Shown: positions 8,532 through 15,694 of the stretch, piece by piece | Position numbering within the stretch: position 1 is the stretch's first letter | Layout: each line of letters starts with the position of its first letter | NCBI GenBank assembly: GCA_023394415.1 | Contig: JAEXAR010000037.1 | Coordinates: 1-17,109, forward strand | Length of the DNA stretch: 17,109 bases | Reading direction: 5' to 3' | Source of the DNA: Bacteroidota bacterium | GTDB taxonomy: Bacteria > Bacteroidota > Bacteroidia > Flavobacteriales > Weeksellaceae | Translations under genes and position numbers: made by a program | Notes under the pieces: generated by a model | The model's input: only the letters and a program-made list of their open reading frames with translations | The model's database searches: none | What the model was told of the DNA's origin: nothing

Positions 8532-9116
8532 TTATATATTTTTTAAAATCTGTTTTACCAGATCTTCCACCGAAAGTTCAGGATTTTGCTTTAGAATCCT
8601 GTCGGCAATTTTTTCGCTCATTTTTTTAGAAATTCCTAAAACATCTAATGCTGATAACGATTCTTCTTTCACTTTATTATTTAGTGAAACAGAATTATTT
8701 TGCTCTTCGGTACTGAATTTTTGCACTTTATCTCTTAGGTCTACAATAATTCGTTCGGCAGTTTTGGCCCCAATTCCCTTTACCCTTTGCAATAAACCAC
8801 TGTTACCTGACAAAATCGCATTGCTGATCTCAACATTATTCAATGATGAAAGCATAATAAGTGCTGAAACAGGACCTACACCGTTTACACTAATTAAGAG
8901 ATTGAACATTTCTTTCTCTGCAGAAGTATGAAAACCGAACAGTAAATGCGCATCTTCCCTAATAATCTGTTGGGTAAAGATAAATGTTTCTTTACCTAAA
9001 CTTAATTTTTCTGAAGTCTGCAAACTTATTCCTACATAGTAACCGACTCCATTCACGTCTATAACAGTATAGGTTGGGGTAAGTTCTTGTACAGTACCTT
9101 TTAGTGAGTAAATCAT
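8532..9116 (-). CDS. ruvA: Holliday junction branch migration protein RuvA
   Basis: RuvA is the DNA-binding subunit of RuvAB, which recognises Holliday junctions and, with the RuvB motor, drives branch migration before RuvC cuts. The 194 residues show the three family domains. Residues 1-62 form the N-terminal OB fold (MIYSLKGTV, NGVGYYV), with the acidic pin as Glu54-Asp55 in IIRED. Domain II carries two helix-hairpin-helix motifs, NGVGP around 78-82 and GIGAKTAE around 114-121. After a polar linker (about 132-152), a C-terminal RuvB-binding domain ends in LVKQILKNI. The ATG lies 3 bases after the malic enzyme stop, and the TAA is in the same frame as the sprA start 6 bases on, so translation is probably coupled. 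ruvB and ruvC are not adjacent, which is usual in this phylum. Confidence 0.97.
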   Translation of the reverse strand: MIYSLKGTVQELTPTYTVIDVNGVGYYVGISLQTSEKLSLGKETFIFTQQIIREDAHLLFGFHTSAEKEMFNLLISVNGVGPVSALIMLSSLNNVEISNAILSGNSGLLQRVKGIGAKTAERIIVDLRDKVQKFSTEEQNNSVSLNNKVKEESLSALDVLGISKKMSEKIADRILKQNPELSVEDLVKQILKNI

Positions 9117-9119
9117 GTT

Positions 9120-11411
9120 TTATTTTTTAAGTTCCTCACGTCTCTGCGCATCCAAAACAGCTATCGTAGCAAGGTTTACAATTTCATCTACGCTAGAACG
9201 CATCTGAACAACGTGAACAGGCTGCTTCAAGCCCATCAGAATAGGCCCTACTACTTGCGCCACTTTCATACCTCTGATAATTTTATATGAAATATTAGCA
9301 CTTTCAAGATTCGGAAACACAAAAACGTTTGCCGGGTTTGTACCAAGTTTAGAAAACGGATAATCTGCCAAGTGATCCGCATTCATTGCAAAATCAGGCT
9401 GTATCTCACCATCAACAACCATTTTTGGAAACTTTTGATGAAGCATCTCCACCGCTTTTGCCACTTTTTTTGAAGTTTCGGAAATGGCGGCGAAGTTTTC
9501 GTAGGACAGCATGGCTATTCTTGGCTCAATGGCAAAGGTTTTCACGGTAATTTCTGCCATTTTCGCAATATTCACCAAATCCTCTGCTGTTGGATTGGCG
9601 TTGATAGAGGTATCAGCAAAGAAAATAGGTTTCTTCTCCGTTAAAATCATCATCATCCCTGCTACTTTATCCACACCTGTTTCTTTTTCAATTACTTCTA
9701 AAACTGGACGGAGTACTGAACTGTAATTTTTAGAAAACCCAACAATAAGTCCGTCAGTATCACCGTGTCTCAACATCAAAGGTCCAAAATAATCACGGTT
9801 ACGCACAAAACGTTTTGCTTTATATTCGTTCATACCTTTTCTTTGGCGCAGTTTCCAAAGAGTTTCACGGTATTCACGACGTTTATCTTCTTGATCATCA
9901 TCCATAGGATCCACAATCGGAACATCGATTTCGATTCCAAATTTCTGCATCTGCTCTTTGATGAATTTCTTTTCACCCAAAAGAATCGGCTGTGCAATAC
10001 CTTCTTCGTAAAGAATTTGGGCTGCCTTCAACACGTTGTATTCTTCAGCATTGCCCAGAGTAATCCTTTTCGGGTTAGAACGGGCTCTGTTCTGCATCAT
10101 TCGGATGAGTTTCTCATCGCGTCCCATCCTGTCGAGAAGATAATTTTCATATTCATCAAAATTAGTTATGGGTTTACCTGCAATTCCACTTTCCATTGCA
10201 GCCTTTGCAACAGCTATTGATACTCTGGTTATCAAACGATTATCAAAAGGTTTTGGAATAAAATAATCTCTTCCAAAATTCAGAGTTTTTAAATTATAGG
10301 CTAAAATTACCGCTTCAGGAACGGGTTCTTTTGCCAAATCCGCAATAGCATGCACTGCGGCTAATTTCATCTCCTCATTAATTCCTGAAGCCTGCACATC
10401 AAGCGCACCACGAAAGATATAAGGGAAGCCGAGAACATTATTTACCTGATTAGGAAAATCACTTCTTCCGGTTGCCATAATAACATCTTTACGGGTTTTA
10501 ATCGCGAGATTATAATCAATTTCCGGCGTTGGATTTGCTAAACCAAAAACAATTGGATTGTCTGCCATTGAATTTAGCATTTCTGCAGACATTACATCCC
10601 CTTTTGAAAGACCAACAAATACATCGGCTCCCACTAAAGCTTCTTCAAGCGTGGTTTTATCAGTTTCAACAACAAAATCTATTTTTTCAGGCGTTAAATG
10701 TTCTCTTTTGTGGTTAATAACGCCTTTGCTGTCACACATTAGCACATTTTCCTTTTTCAAACCTAAAGCAACATAAAGTTTGGTACAGGCTATTGCAGCA
10801 GCTCCGGCTCCATTCACAACCATTTTTACTTCATCAATCTTTTTTTCTGAAAGTTCTAAAGCGTTTAGTAAAGCTGCCGCTGAAATAATGGCAGTTCCGT
10901 GCTGATCATCGTGCATTAAAGGAATATCAAGCTCTTCTTTCAACCTTTGTTCAATATAGAATGCTTCCGGAGCTTTGATGTCTTCAAGGTTGATGCCTCC
11001 AAATGTTGGGGCAATTCCCTTTACAATTTCTATAAATTTGTCAGGATCTTTTTCATTAATTTCAATATCAAAAACGTTGATATCAGCAAAAATTTTGAAC
11101 AAAAGTCCCTTACCTTCCATTACCGGTTTTGAAGCTTCTGCTCCAATATCACCGAGACCAAGAACAGCAGTACCGTTAGAAATTACGGCAACCAAATTTC
11201 CTTTTCCTGTATAATCATAAACCGTTTTGGGATCTTTTTCAATCTCAAGACAAGGAATCGCTACTCCCGGTGAGTATGCTAATGAGAGGTCACGTGCAGA
11301 AGAATGCGGTTTCGAGGGAATGACTTCAATTTTACCTTTAGGTTCTGCTTTGTGATAATCTAAAGCTGCCTTGTTAAAATTTTTGATATCCCTGTTGGTA
11401 TAATTTGACAT
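9120..11411 (-). CDS. maeB: NADP-dependent malic enzyme, MaeB type (malic + phosphotransacetylase-like domains)
   Basis: This enzyme catalyses oxidative decarboxylation of malate to pyruvate, supplying NADPH and linking the TCA cycle to acetyl-CoA and gluconeogenic metabolism. The 763 residues fit the large hybrid class. Residues 1 to about 425 are the malic domain, with AYSPGVA (Tyr46 region), KPVMEGKGLLFK (candidate catalytic Lys near 96-101), the metal- and substrate-binding HDDQHGTA at 167-174, a Rossmann loop GAGAAAIA at 201-208, and ATGRSDFPNQVNN at 313-325. From about 435 onward, starting near NPKRITLGNAEE, is a phosphotransacetylase-like domain. In this class it is generally non-catalytic and mediates acetyl-CoA inhibition and oligomerisation. 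The start is an ATG 9 bases after the kinase stop. NADP preference follows from the class and was not read from residues. It lies in the kinase-maeB-ruvA-sprA run. Confidence 0.95.
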   Translation of the reverse strand: MSNYTNRDIKNFNKAALDYHKAEPKGKIEVIPSKPHSSARDLSLAYSPGVAIPCLEIEKDPKTVYDYTGKGNLVAVISNGTAVLGLGDIGAEASKPVMEGKGLLFKIFADINVFDIEINEKDPDKFIEIVKGIAPTFGGINLEDIKAPEAFYIEQRLKEELDIPLMHDDQHGTAIISAAALLNALELSEKKIDEVKMVVNGAGAAAIACTKLYVALGLKKENVLMCDSKGVINHKREHLTPEKIDFVVETDKTTLEEALVGADVFVGLSKGDVMSAEMLNSMADNPIVFGLANPTPEIDYNLAIKTRKDVIMATGRSDFPNQVNNVLGFPYIFRGALDVQASGINEEMKLAAVHAIADLAKEPVPEAVILAYNLKTLNFGRDYFIPKPFDNRLITRVSIAVAKAAMESGIAGKPITNFDEYENYLLDRMGRDEKLIRMMQNRARSNPKRITLGNAEEYNVLKAAQILYEEGIAQPILLGEKKFIKEQMQKFGIEIDVPIVDPMDDDQEDKRREYRETLWKLRQRKGMNEYKAKRFVRNRDYFGPLMLRHGDTDGLIVGFSKNYSSVLRPVLEVIEKETGVDKVAGMMMILTEKKPIFFADTSINANPTAEDLVNIAKMAEITVKTFAIEPRIAMLSYENFAAISETSKKVAKAVEMLHQKFPKMVVDGEIQPDFAMNADHLADYPFSKLGTNPANVFVFPNLESANISYKIIRGMKVAQVVGPILMGLKQPVHVVQMRSSVDEIVNLATIAVLDAQRREELKK

Positions 11412-11420
11412 AATGTTCTT

Positions 11421-12293
11421 TTAAGAGGTTGGTTCGAGTTTTGGCAAGATGTATTTTCTATGGTATTCTACCAAAGCTTCGATTGGTTTTTGTACAATGG
11501 TTCCGATGTTCAAGTGTAGATCTGCTGCTGCAGAACGTAGAATATCTTCGTAGTAGTAAGCAATAGAACCAATAAAATTCACTTCACTGGTTTTACTTTC
11601 CTCGTAAGGAATAACTTGATAATCGAGGTAATTTTTCAGCTCCTGAAAAACCAAATGCTGTAAATATGGATGTTTTTTTCTGGAAACAATGAATTTGCTG
11701 AAATCTGCCAAATATGCATTAGCCCGTGGATTGTGGTACATATTGCGAATCAGGTCATCGATATTAAGATTGTATTCTGCCTCAAATTCTTTTGCCAAAT
11801 CCGCCGGCATTTTTTTCATAAAATAATTTTTCACCAGCAATTTGCCAAGTGCACATCCACTGCCTTCATCACCAATTAAGAATCCAAGAGACGGAAGTTC
11901 GCGTTTAATTTTTTCGCCATCAAAATAGCATGCGTTGGAACCGGTTCCTAAAATGCAGACAATAGCGGGTTTTCCGGTGTAAGCAGAATATGCAGCTGCC
12001 GTTAAATCTTCTTTAACGGTAATTTTAGCATTGGTGAATACTTTTTGCAAAGCATCTTCTACTTTTATACAGTTGGCTTTAACACCGCAACCAGAACCAT
12101 AAAAAAATAAGTGATTGATGCTGAACCTGTTTTCGTCAAGTTCTGGGTTTTTAAGAATTTCTGCAGGGATTTGCCCAACATCAATAATATTTGGATTAAA
12201 GCCGATTGTTTCTGTTTTCAGCACGAAATCTCCTGCATCGTTTAACAGAACCCAATCGCATTTTGTAGAGCCACTATCAACAATAGCAATCAT
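11421..12293 (-). CDS. BadF/BadG-family ATPase, probable N-acetylglucosamine kinase
   Basis: This is a cytoplasmic member of the ASKHA fold (sugar kinase/Hsp70/actin) in the BadF/BadG/BcrA/BcrD group. Homologues of this size in Bacteroidota are usually annotated as N-acetylglucosamine kinase-like, which would phosphorylate an amino sugar for cell-wall recycling. The 290 residues show the phosphate-1 loop DSGSTK at 6-11, FYGSGCG at 64-70, KEDLTAAAYSA with a candidate catalytic Asp96, the phosphate-2 loop GTGSN at 116-120, and GDEGSG at 141-146. The reaction is likely ATP-dependent phosphorylation, but the substrate cannot be read from sequence. It starts at an ATG. A degenerate -7-like TAAAATTTG (complement of 12301-12309) with one extra base lies just upstream, so it may head the operon leading to sprA. 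Confidence 0.85.
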   Translation of the reverse strand: MIAIVDSGSTKCDWVLLNDAGDFVLKTETIGFNPNIIDVGQIPAEILKNPELDENRFSINHLFFYGSGCGVKANCIKVEDALQKVFTNAKITVKEDLTAAAYSAYTGKPAIVCILGTGSNACYFDGEKIKRELPSLGFLIGDEGSGCALGKLLVKNYFMKKMPADLAKEFEAEYNLNIDDLIRNMYHNPRANAYLADFSKFIVSRKKHPYLQHLVFQELKNYLDYQVIPYEESKTSEVNFIGSIAYYYEDILRSAAADLHLNIGTIVQKPIEALVEYHRKYILPKLEPTS

Positions 12294-12352
12294 ATTTTAA
12301 CAAATTTTAGAGAATGCTAAAATATAAAATTAAATCGTAAAAAAAAGTGGGT

Positions 12353-12601
12353 TTATTCTTCGTTTTGATCTTCAATCAGCCAGTCTTCAATCTCGTCTTC
12401 AAGATAAGAAGCCTGCAACTTAAAAGAATTGATAAAATCATCCGGCACAGAAGGTCCGTGTGATGTTTCCAGATTCCAGAGTTCTTCTGAGATGGTTTCA
12501 TATTCAGAATATATTCTTCTGAATCGGTCATTAGTTTTTTCAAGCTCTTCTATTCGCTTTTGTTGAGGCTGAAACTTTCGGTATCTTCTTGAATTGTTCA
12601 C
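12353..12601 (-). CDS. Small acidic coiled-coil protein, function unknown
   Basis: I do not recognise a functional family. The 82-residue product begins with a basic segment (SRRYRKFQPQQKR), continues through heptad-like helix (RIEELEKTNDRFRRIYSEYE, then ISEELWNLE), has a Pro/Gly break (HGPSVPDD) and ends in a very acidic tail (YLEDEIEDWLIEDQNEE). There is no signal peptide or membrane segment, so it is probably cytoplasmic and perhaps a binding or scaffold protein. The start is a GTG: reading upstream in frame there is no ATG before a stop at 12638-12640. Regular amino-acid pattern and codon use like the neighbours favour a real gene. It lies 59 bases upstream of the kinase gene and could be cotranscribed with it. 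The sequence resembles small conserved proteins of Chryseobacterium relatives from memory only. Confidence 0.75.
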   Translation of the reverse strand: MNNSRRYRKFQPQQKRIEELEKTNDRFRRIYSEYETISEELWNLETSHGPSVPDDFINSFKLQASYLEDEIEDWLIEDQNEE

Positions 12602-12808
12602 AATACTATCACATTTGTGTTTTAATAAAAAATAAAGTCAGACTTGAATTCTTTGCAAGAACCTTCAAGATAAAATACTCTATAAGCGAAAAACTTTCAA
12701 AAATAAAGTGTTATCAGGTAATATTCCTTAATTGAATAAATAAAGTTAAAAATATTTTTCAGACCTCAAAATTTCTTTTGATAATTTTACTATTCTTTAA
12801 CATTATTT

Positions 12809-12816
12809 TAAATTTG
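12809..12816 (+). promoter_or_regulatory. -7 promoter box of the GtrA-family gene
   Basis: TAAATTTG matches the Bacteroidota -7 consensus and is followed by GCA, 16 bases before the ATG at 12833. No TTTG sits at the usual 19-20 spacing; the nearest is at 12777-12780, 28 bases away. The -33 element is therefore weak or absent. Confidence 0.45.
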
Positions 12817-12832
12817 CAGCATAATACTAAAA

Positions 12833-13294
12833 ATGAAGCAACTTCTACTGCGACAAAAGCAGGTACTATTTTTTGTAATCGCCGGTGCAATGAGTGCTGT
12901 GGTAGAAGTTGGCACCTTCAAACTCTTCAGCGTTTATCTGCCAACAATCGTAGAATGGGAGAAAAATCTTTATGGTGTACATTTCCCATTAAGTAACATT
13001 TTATCTACAATGTGTGGCATCTTTAGCAATTATTTTTTCAGCATTTGGTTTGTATTTGAAAGAGGTAAGCACTCTAAACGCAGGGAATTTGCTTATTTCA
13101 TGGGAATTTCTTCACTTTCCACTTTGTTGAGTTTAATTTTCTTCCAGATTTTTTACAACAGTGTTTTTAAAAATGAGTATTTCGATTTGGGATTCTTTGT
13201 TTTCAGTTCAGAAATGCTGAGTAAAATTTCTGCCATAATTTTAGTTTCTATATTAAATTATTCGGTGAAAAAAAGAGTGATTTTCAACGGTTGA
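12833..13294 (+). CDS. GtrA-family membrane protein
   Basis: GtrA-like proteins are small four-helix inner-membrane proteins. In phage seroconversion systems they help flip or transfer lipid-linked glucose, and in other bacteria they are linked to polysaccharide or glycolipid export. The 153 residues contain four hydrophobic segments at about 11-29, 52-74, 87-108 and 119-143. Family-type polar residues are GAMSAVVE in helix 1, SNYFFSIWFVF at the end of helix 2, and the closing NYSVKKRVIF. The start ATG is 17 bases after a -7 box. It diverges from the minus-strand block across a 231-base gap and is followed by a gap of 186 bases. The acyltransferase next door fits a membrane-lipid or surface-glycan setting, but no glycosyltransferase is adjacent, so the substrate is open. 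Confidence 0.85.
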   Translation: MKQLLLRQKQVLFFVIAGAMSAVVEVGTFKLFSVYLPTIVEWEKNLYGVHFPLSNILSTMCGIFSNYFFSIWFVFERGKHSKRREFAYFMGISSLSTLLSLIFFQIFYNSVFKNEYFDLGFFVFSSEMLSKISAIILVSILNYSVKKRVIFNG

Positions 13295-13455
13295 GAACTT
13301 TGAGCCATTATTTAATATTCATTATTGGCAATTTCAATGAAATGATGAAATTCAAATTCTGACATAAGCATTTTGTTTATCATAGTTTATATAGAAAACC
13401 AAATCTTTCCAGTTGTTTTATCATTTTAATAGGTTTCCTAATTCAAAAATTTTAA

Positions 13456-13463
13456 TATTTTTG
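13456..13463 (+). promoter_or_regulatory. -7 promoter box of the acyltransferase gene
   Basis: TATTTTTG fits TAnnTTTG and ends 17 bases before the ATG at 13481. At the -33 position only TTTC (13434-13437, spacer 18) is found. The box also forms one arm of the inverted repeat CAAAAAT (13444-13450) / ATTTTTG (13457-13463), which could be incidental or an operator. Confidence 0.4.
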
Positions 13464-13480
13464 AAGCCAACAAATTTCTA

Positions 13481-14215
13481 ATGAAGAAGATTCTGAATTA
13501 TCTGTGGCGCGCTTGGTTTATTTTGCTGGCATTTGTTTTCATCCTGATTTTCGGAATCCCGGTGATTTTGCTCTCAATAAAAGAGACTCACTTTAAGTAT
13601 GCTTATATTTTTATCAGGCTCTGGTGTTTAATTTTATTTTACGGCATGGGCTTCCGCTATGAACTTATAAAAGAAACTACCAAAAAGCTTGATAAAGACA
13701 GACATTACATCTTTATCGCCAACCATACATCAATTATTGATATTATGCTGATGAGCGTATTGCATCCTCATCATCCACTTTGTTTTATCGGAAAAAAGGA
13801 GCTTTCAAAAATTCCGATTTTCAGCATTATATATAAAAGAATTTGCATTATGGTGGATCGTAAAGATCCAAAAAGCCGAGCCGAAGTGTACAAAAGAGCC
13901 GCCGAAAAAATGAACCACGGACAAAATATCGTTATTTTCCCCGAAGGTGGCGTTCCTGATGACAGTTCAATTTTACTGGACACTTTTAAGGACGGTGCTT
14001 TCATTCTTTCAACAAAACACAGTTTCCCAATTGCCGTTTATACGTTTGTGGGTTTAAAAGAAATGTTTCCTTTCGATAATGGTAAAGGTTATCCCGGAAA
14101 AATAAAGGTTTACTTCAATGATATACTGGAACCAAATTTAGATAAAGAGGAGTTGAAACTAATTTCTCAAAATGAGATAAAAAATACTCTTTCTAAGTAC
14201 TATCAAACCAAATAA
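13481..14215 (+). CDS. PlsC-type 1-acyl-sn-glycerol-3-phosphate acyltransferase
   Basis: This is a membrane-bound lysophospholipid acyltransferase (LPLAT family), probably converting lysophosphatidic acid to phosphatidic acid in phospholipid synthesis. The 244-residue length is typical. It has an N-terminal hydrophobic anchor (about 12-31) and a second hydrophobic stretch (about 41-56). The catalytic HX4D motif is His82-Asp87 in NHTSIID. Motif II is FIGKKELSKIPIF (102-114), motif III FPEGGVPDD (153-161) and motif IV the SFPIAVYTF stretch (181-189). Motif III has GGVP where the textbook form is FPEGTRS, a variant that leaves the Glu intact. It starts at an ATG near a -7 box and ends 33 bases before the transporter gene. 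It could instead acylate ornithine lipid or another lyso-lipid, since these families overlap in sequence. Confidence 0.9.
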   Translation: MKKILNYLWRAWFILLAFVFILIFGIPVILLSIKETHFKYAYIFIRLWCLILFYGMGFRYELIKETTKKLDKDRHYIFIANHTSIIDIMLMSVLHPHHPLCFIGKKELSKIPIFSIIYKRICIMVDRKDPKSRAEVYKRAAEKMNHGQNIVIFPEGGVPDDSSILLDTFKDGAFILSTKHSFPIAVYTFVGLKEMFPFDNGKGYPGKIKVYFNDILEPNLDKEELKLISQNEIKNTLSKYYQTK

Positions 14216-14220
14216 ATATT

Positions 14221-14228
14221 TATATTTG
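14221..14228 (+). promoter_or_regulatory. -7 promoter box of the sugar transporter gene
   Basis: TATATTTG matches TAnnTTTG exactly, 5 bases after the acyltransferase stop and 20 bases before the transporter ATG at 14249. No good -33 TTTG is seen at the expected distance within the end of the preceding gene. It suggests the transporter and the DUF3810 gene can be expressed apart from the acyltransferase. Confidence 0.45.
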
Positions 14229-14248
14229 TTTTAACAATACTTAAAACT

Positions 14249-15694
14249 ATGTCAGTAAATTCTAAACAAACCAATTGGGGACAGTTTGTGCCTTTGGTAA
14301 CCGTATTTTTCTTTTGGGGATTCGTTGCGGCGAGTAATGATATTTTGATTCCTGTTTTCAAAAAAGCCTTCAACCTCTCGCAAACTCAAAGCCAGATGGT
14401 TTCGTTTGCGTTTTATGTGGCATATACTGTGGGATCATTAATTTATATGTTTATATCCAAAGGGATGAAGCAGGATTTAATCAATAAAATTGGATATAAA
14501 AACGGTTTGATATTAGGATTACTGATTTCTGCAGCCGGAACTCTGCTGTTTATTCCTGCTGCAAATACAGGCTCATTTTCTTTAATGATTTCAGGTTTGT
14601 TTATAGTTGGTTTAGGTTTTTCACTTCAGCAGATTGTTGCAAATCCTTTGGCAATTGCGTTAGGACCTAATGAAACAGGTTCTCAACGATTAACAATGGC
14701 AGGTGGCATTAATAATTTAGGAACAACGATTGGACCATTGATTGTTTCTTTTGCAATTTTCGGTTCAGCTACTGCTGCCAACACAGAAGCAAGTATTGAA
14801 TCTGTAAAAATTCCTTACTTGGTTTTAGGTGCAGCGTTTGTGCTGGTTGCGATTCTGCTTAAATTTTCATCTCTACCAAAAGCAACTGAGACCAATACAT
14901 TAGACACTGATGATTTAGAACCTGGACACCACCGCAAAAGTGCTTTCTCATTCCCTCAACTCGTTTTGGGTATGATTGCAATTTTTGTGTATGTGGGTGT
15001 TGAAGTTTCCACTGCGAGTAATTTACCTGCTTACATGGAAAACAGTTTAGGTTTTGAGACTAAAGATATTGCACCTTATGTTTCTTTATATTGGGCGTCA
15101 TTAATGATTGGTAGATGGACTGGTGCTGTAGAAGCATTCGATGCTAGTGCAGGATTTAAAAAAATCATGAGATTTCTTGCGCCTTATTTAGCATTTGCCG
15201 TTTTCTTGCTTGTAAATGCCATTGCCAAACACGATCTAAAGCCATTTTACATTTATTCTGTAATTATTTTAGTGATGATTGCTGCTGATATTGCCAGTAA
15301 AGGAAACCCTGCACGTATGTTACTAATTTTCTCATGTTTAGGGATTTTGGCTTTGGTAATTGGTATGCTCACATCTGGAATGGTTTCTGTGTACGCCTTT
15401 ACAAGCGTGGGACTATTCTGTTCAACACTTTGGCCATGTATTTTTGCTTTGGCTATTAATGGCTTAGGAAAACACACCAACGAAGGTTCCGGATATCTTA
15501 TTATGATGATTATGGGTGGTGGAATCGTGAGTTTAATCCAAGGCTATATTGCTGATAAAACCAATATCCATTTTAGCTATATTGTAGGCGTTTTATGTTT
15601 TGCTTACCTTGCCTTCTACGCTATAAGAGTAACAGGAATTCTAAAGGCACAAGGAATTGATTTTGATAAAGTGAAAACTGAAGGTGGACACTAA
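14249..15694 (+). CDS. Sugar:proton symporter of the FucP (FGHS) MFS family
   Basis: This is an inner-membrane major facilitator of the fucose/glucose/galactose:H+ symporter family, 481 residues with about 12 helices and a polar central loop (about 212-230). Alignment by eye to E. coli FucP is clear at SNDILIPVFKKAF, where Asp31 equals the proton-relay Asp46. It is also clear at VANPLAIALGP (131-140 region), at INNLG, where Asn155 equals the sugar-site Asn162, and at SGYLIMMIMGGGIV near the C-terminus. Departures are notable: FucP Glu135 is Gln128 here (LQQIVANP), Gln159 is Gly152, and the helix 10 IQYP is TLWP. The substrate is therefore probably not fucose and coupling may differ. It starts at an ATG. 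The downstream gene overlaps it by 11 bases, so the two are cotranscribed. Confidence 0.88.
   Translation: MSVNSKQTNWGQFVPLVTVFFFWGFVAASNDILIPVFKKAFNLSQTQSQMVSFAFYVAYTVGSLIYMFISKGMKQDLINKIGYKNGLILGLLISAAGTLLFIPAANTGSFSLMISGLFIVGLGFSLQQIVANPLAIALGPNETGSQRLTMAGGINNLGTTIGPLIVSFAIFGSATAANTEASIESVKIPYLVLGAAFVLVAILLKFSSLPKATETNTLDTDDLEPGHHRKSAFSFPQLVLGMIAIFVYVGVEVSTASNLPAYMENSLGFETKDIAPYVSLYWASLMIGRWTGAVEAFDASAGFKKIMRFLAPYLAFAVFLLVNAIAKHDLKPFYIYSVIILVMIAADIASKGNPARMLLIFSCLGILALVIGMLTSGMVSVYAFTSVGLFCSTLWPCIFALAINGLGKHTNEGSGYLIMMIMGGGIVSLIQGYIADKTNIHFSYIVGVLCFAYLAFYAIRVTGILKAQGIDFDKVKTEGGH

Noticed and set aside
9765..10220. A 151-codon plus-strand open frame opposite the malic enzyme gene
   Set aside because: It lies wholly inside maeB, whose minus-strand frame has clear conserved motifs. 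The plus-strand product is low-complexity (Phe/His/Ile-rich) and resembles no family. It is a shadow of the real gene.
9120..11411. Malic enzyme fused to a phosphotransacetylase domain as a novel fusion
   Set aside because: This is the standard architecture of MaeB-type malic enzymes, and the length is normal.
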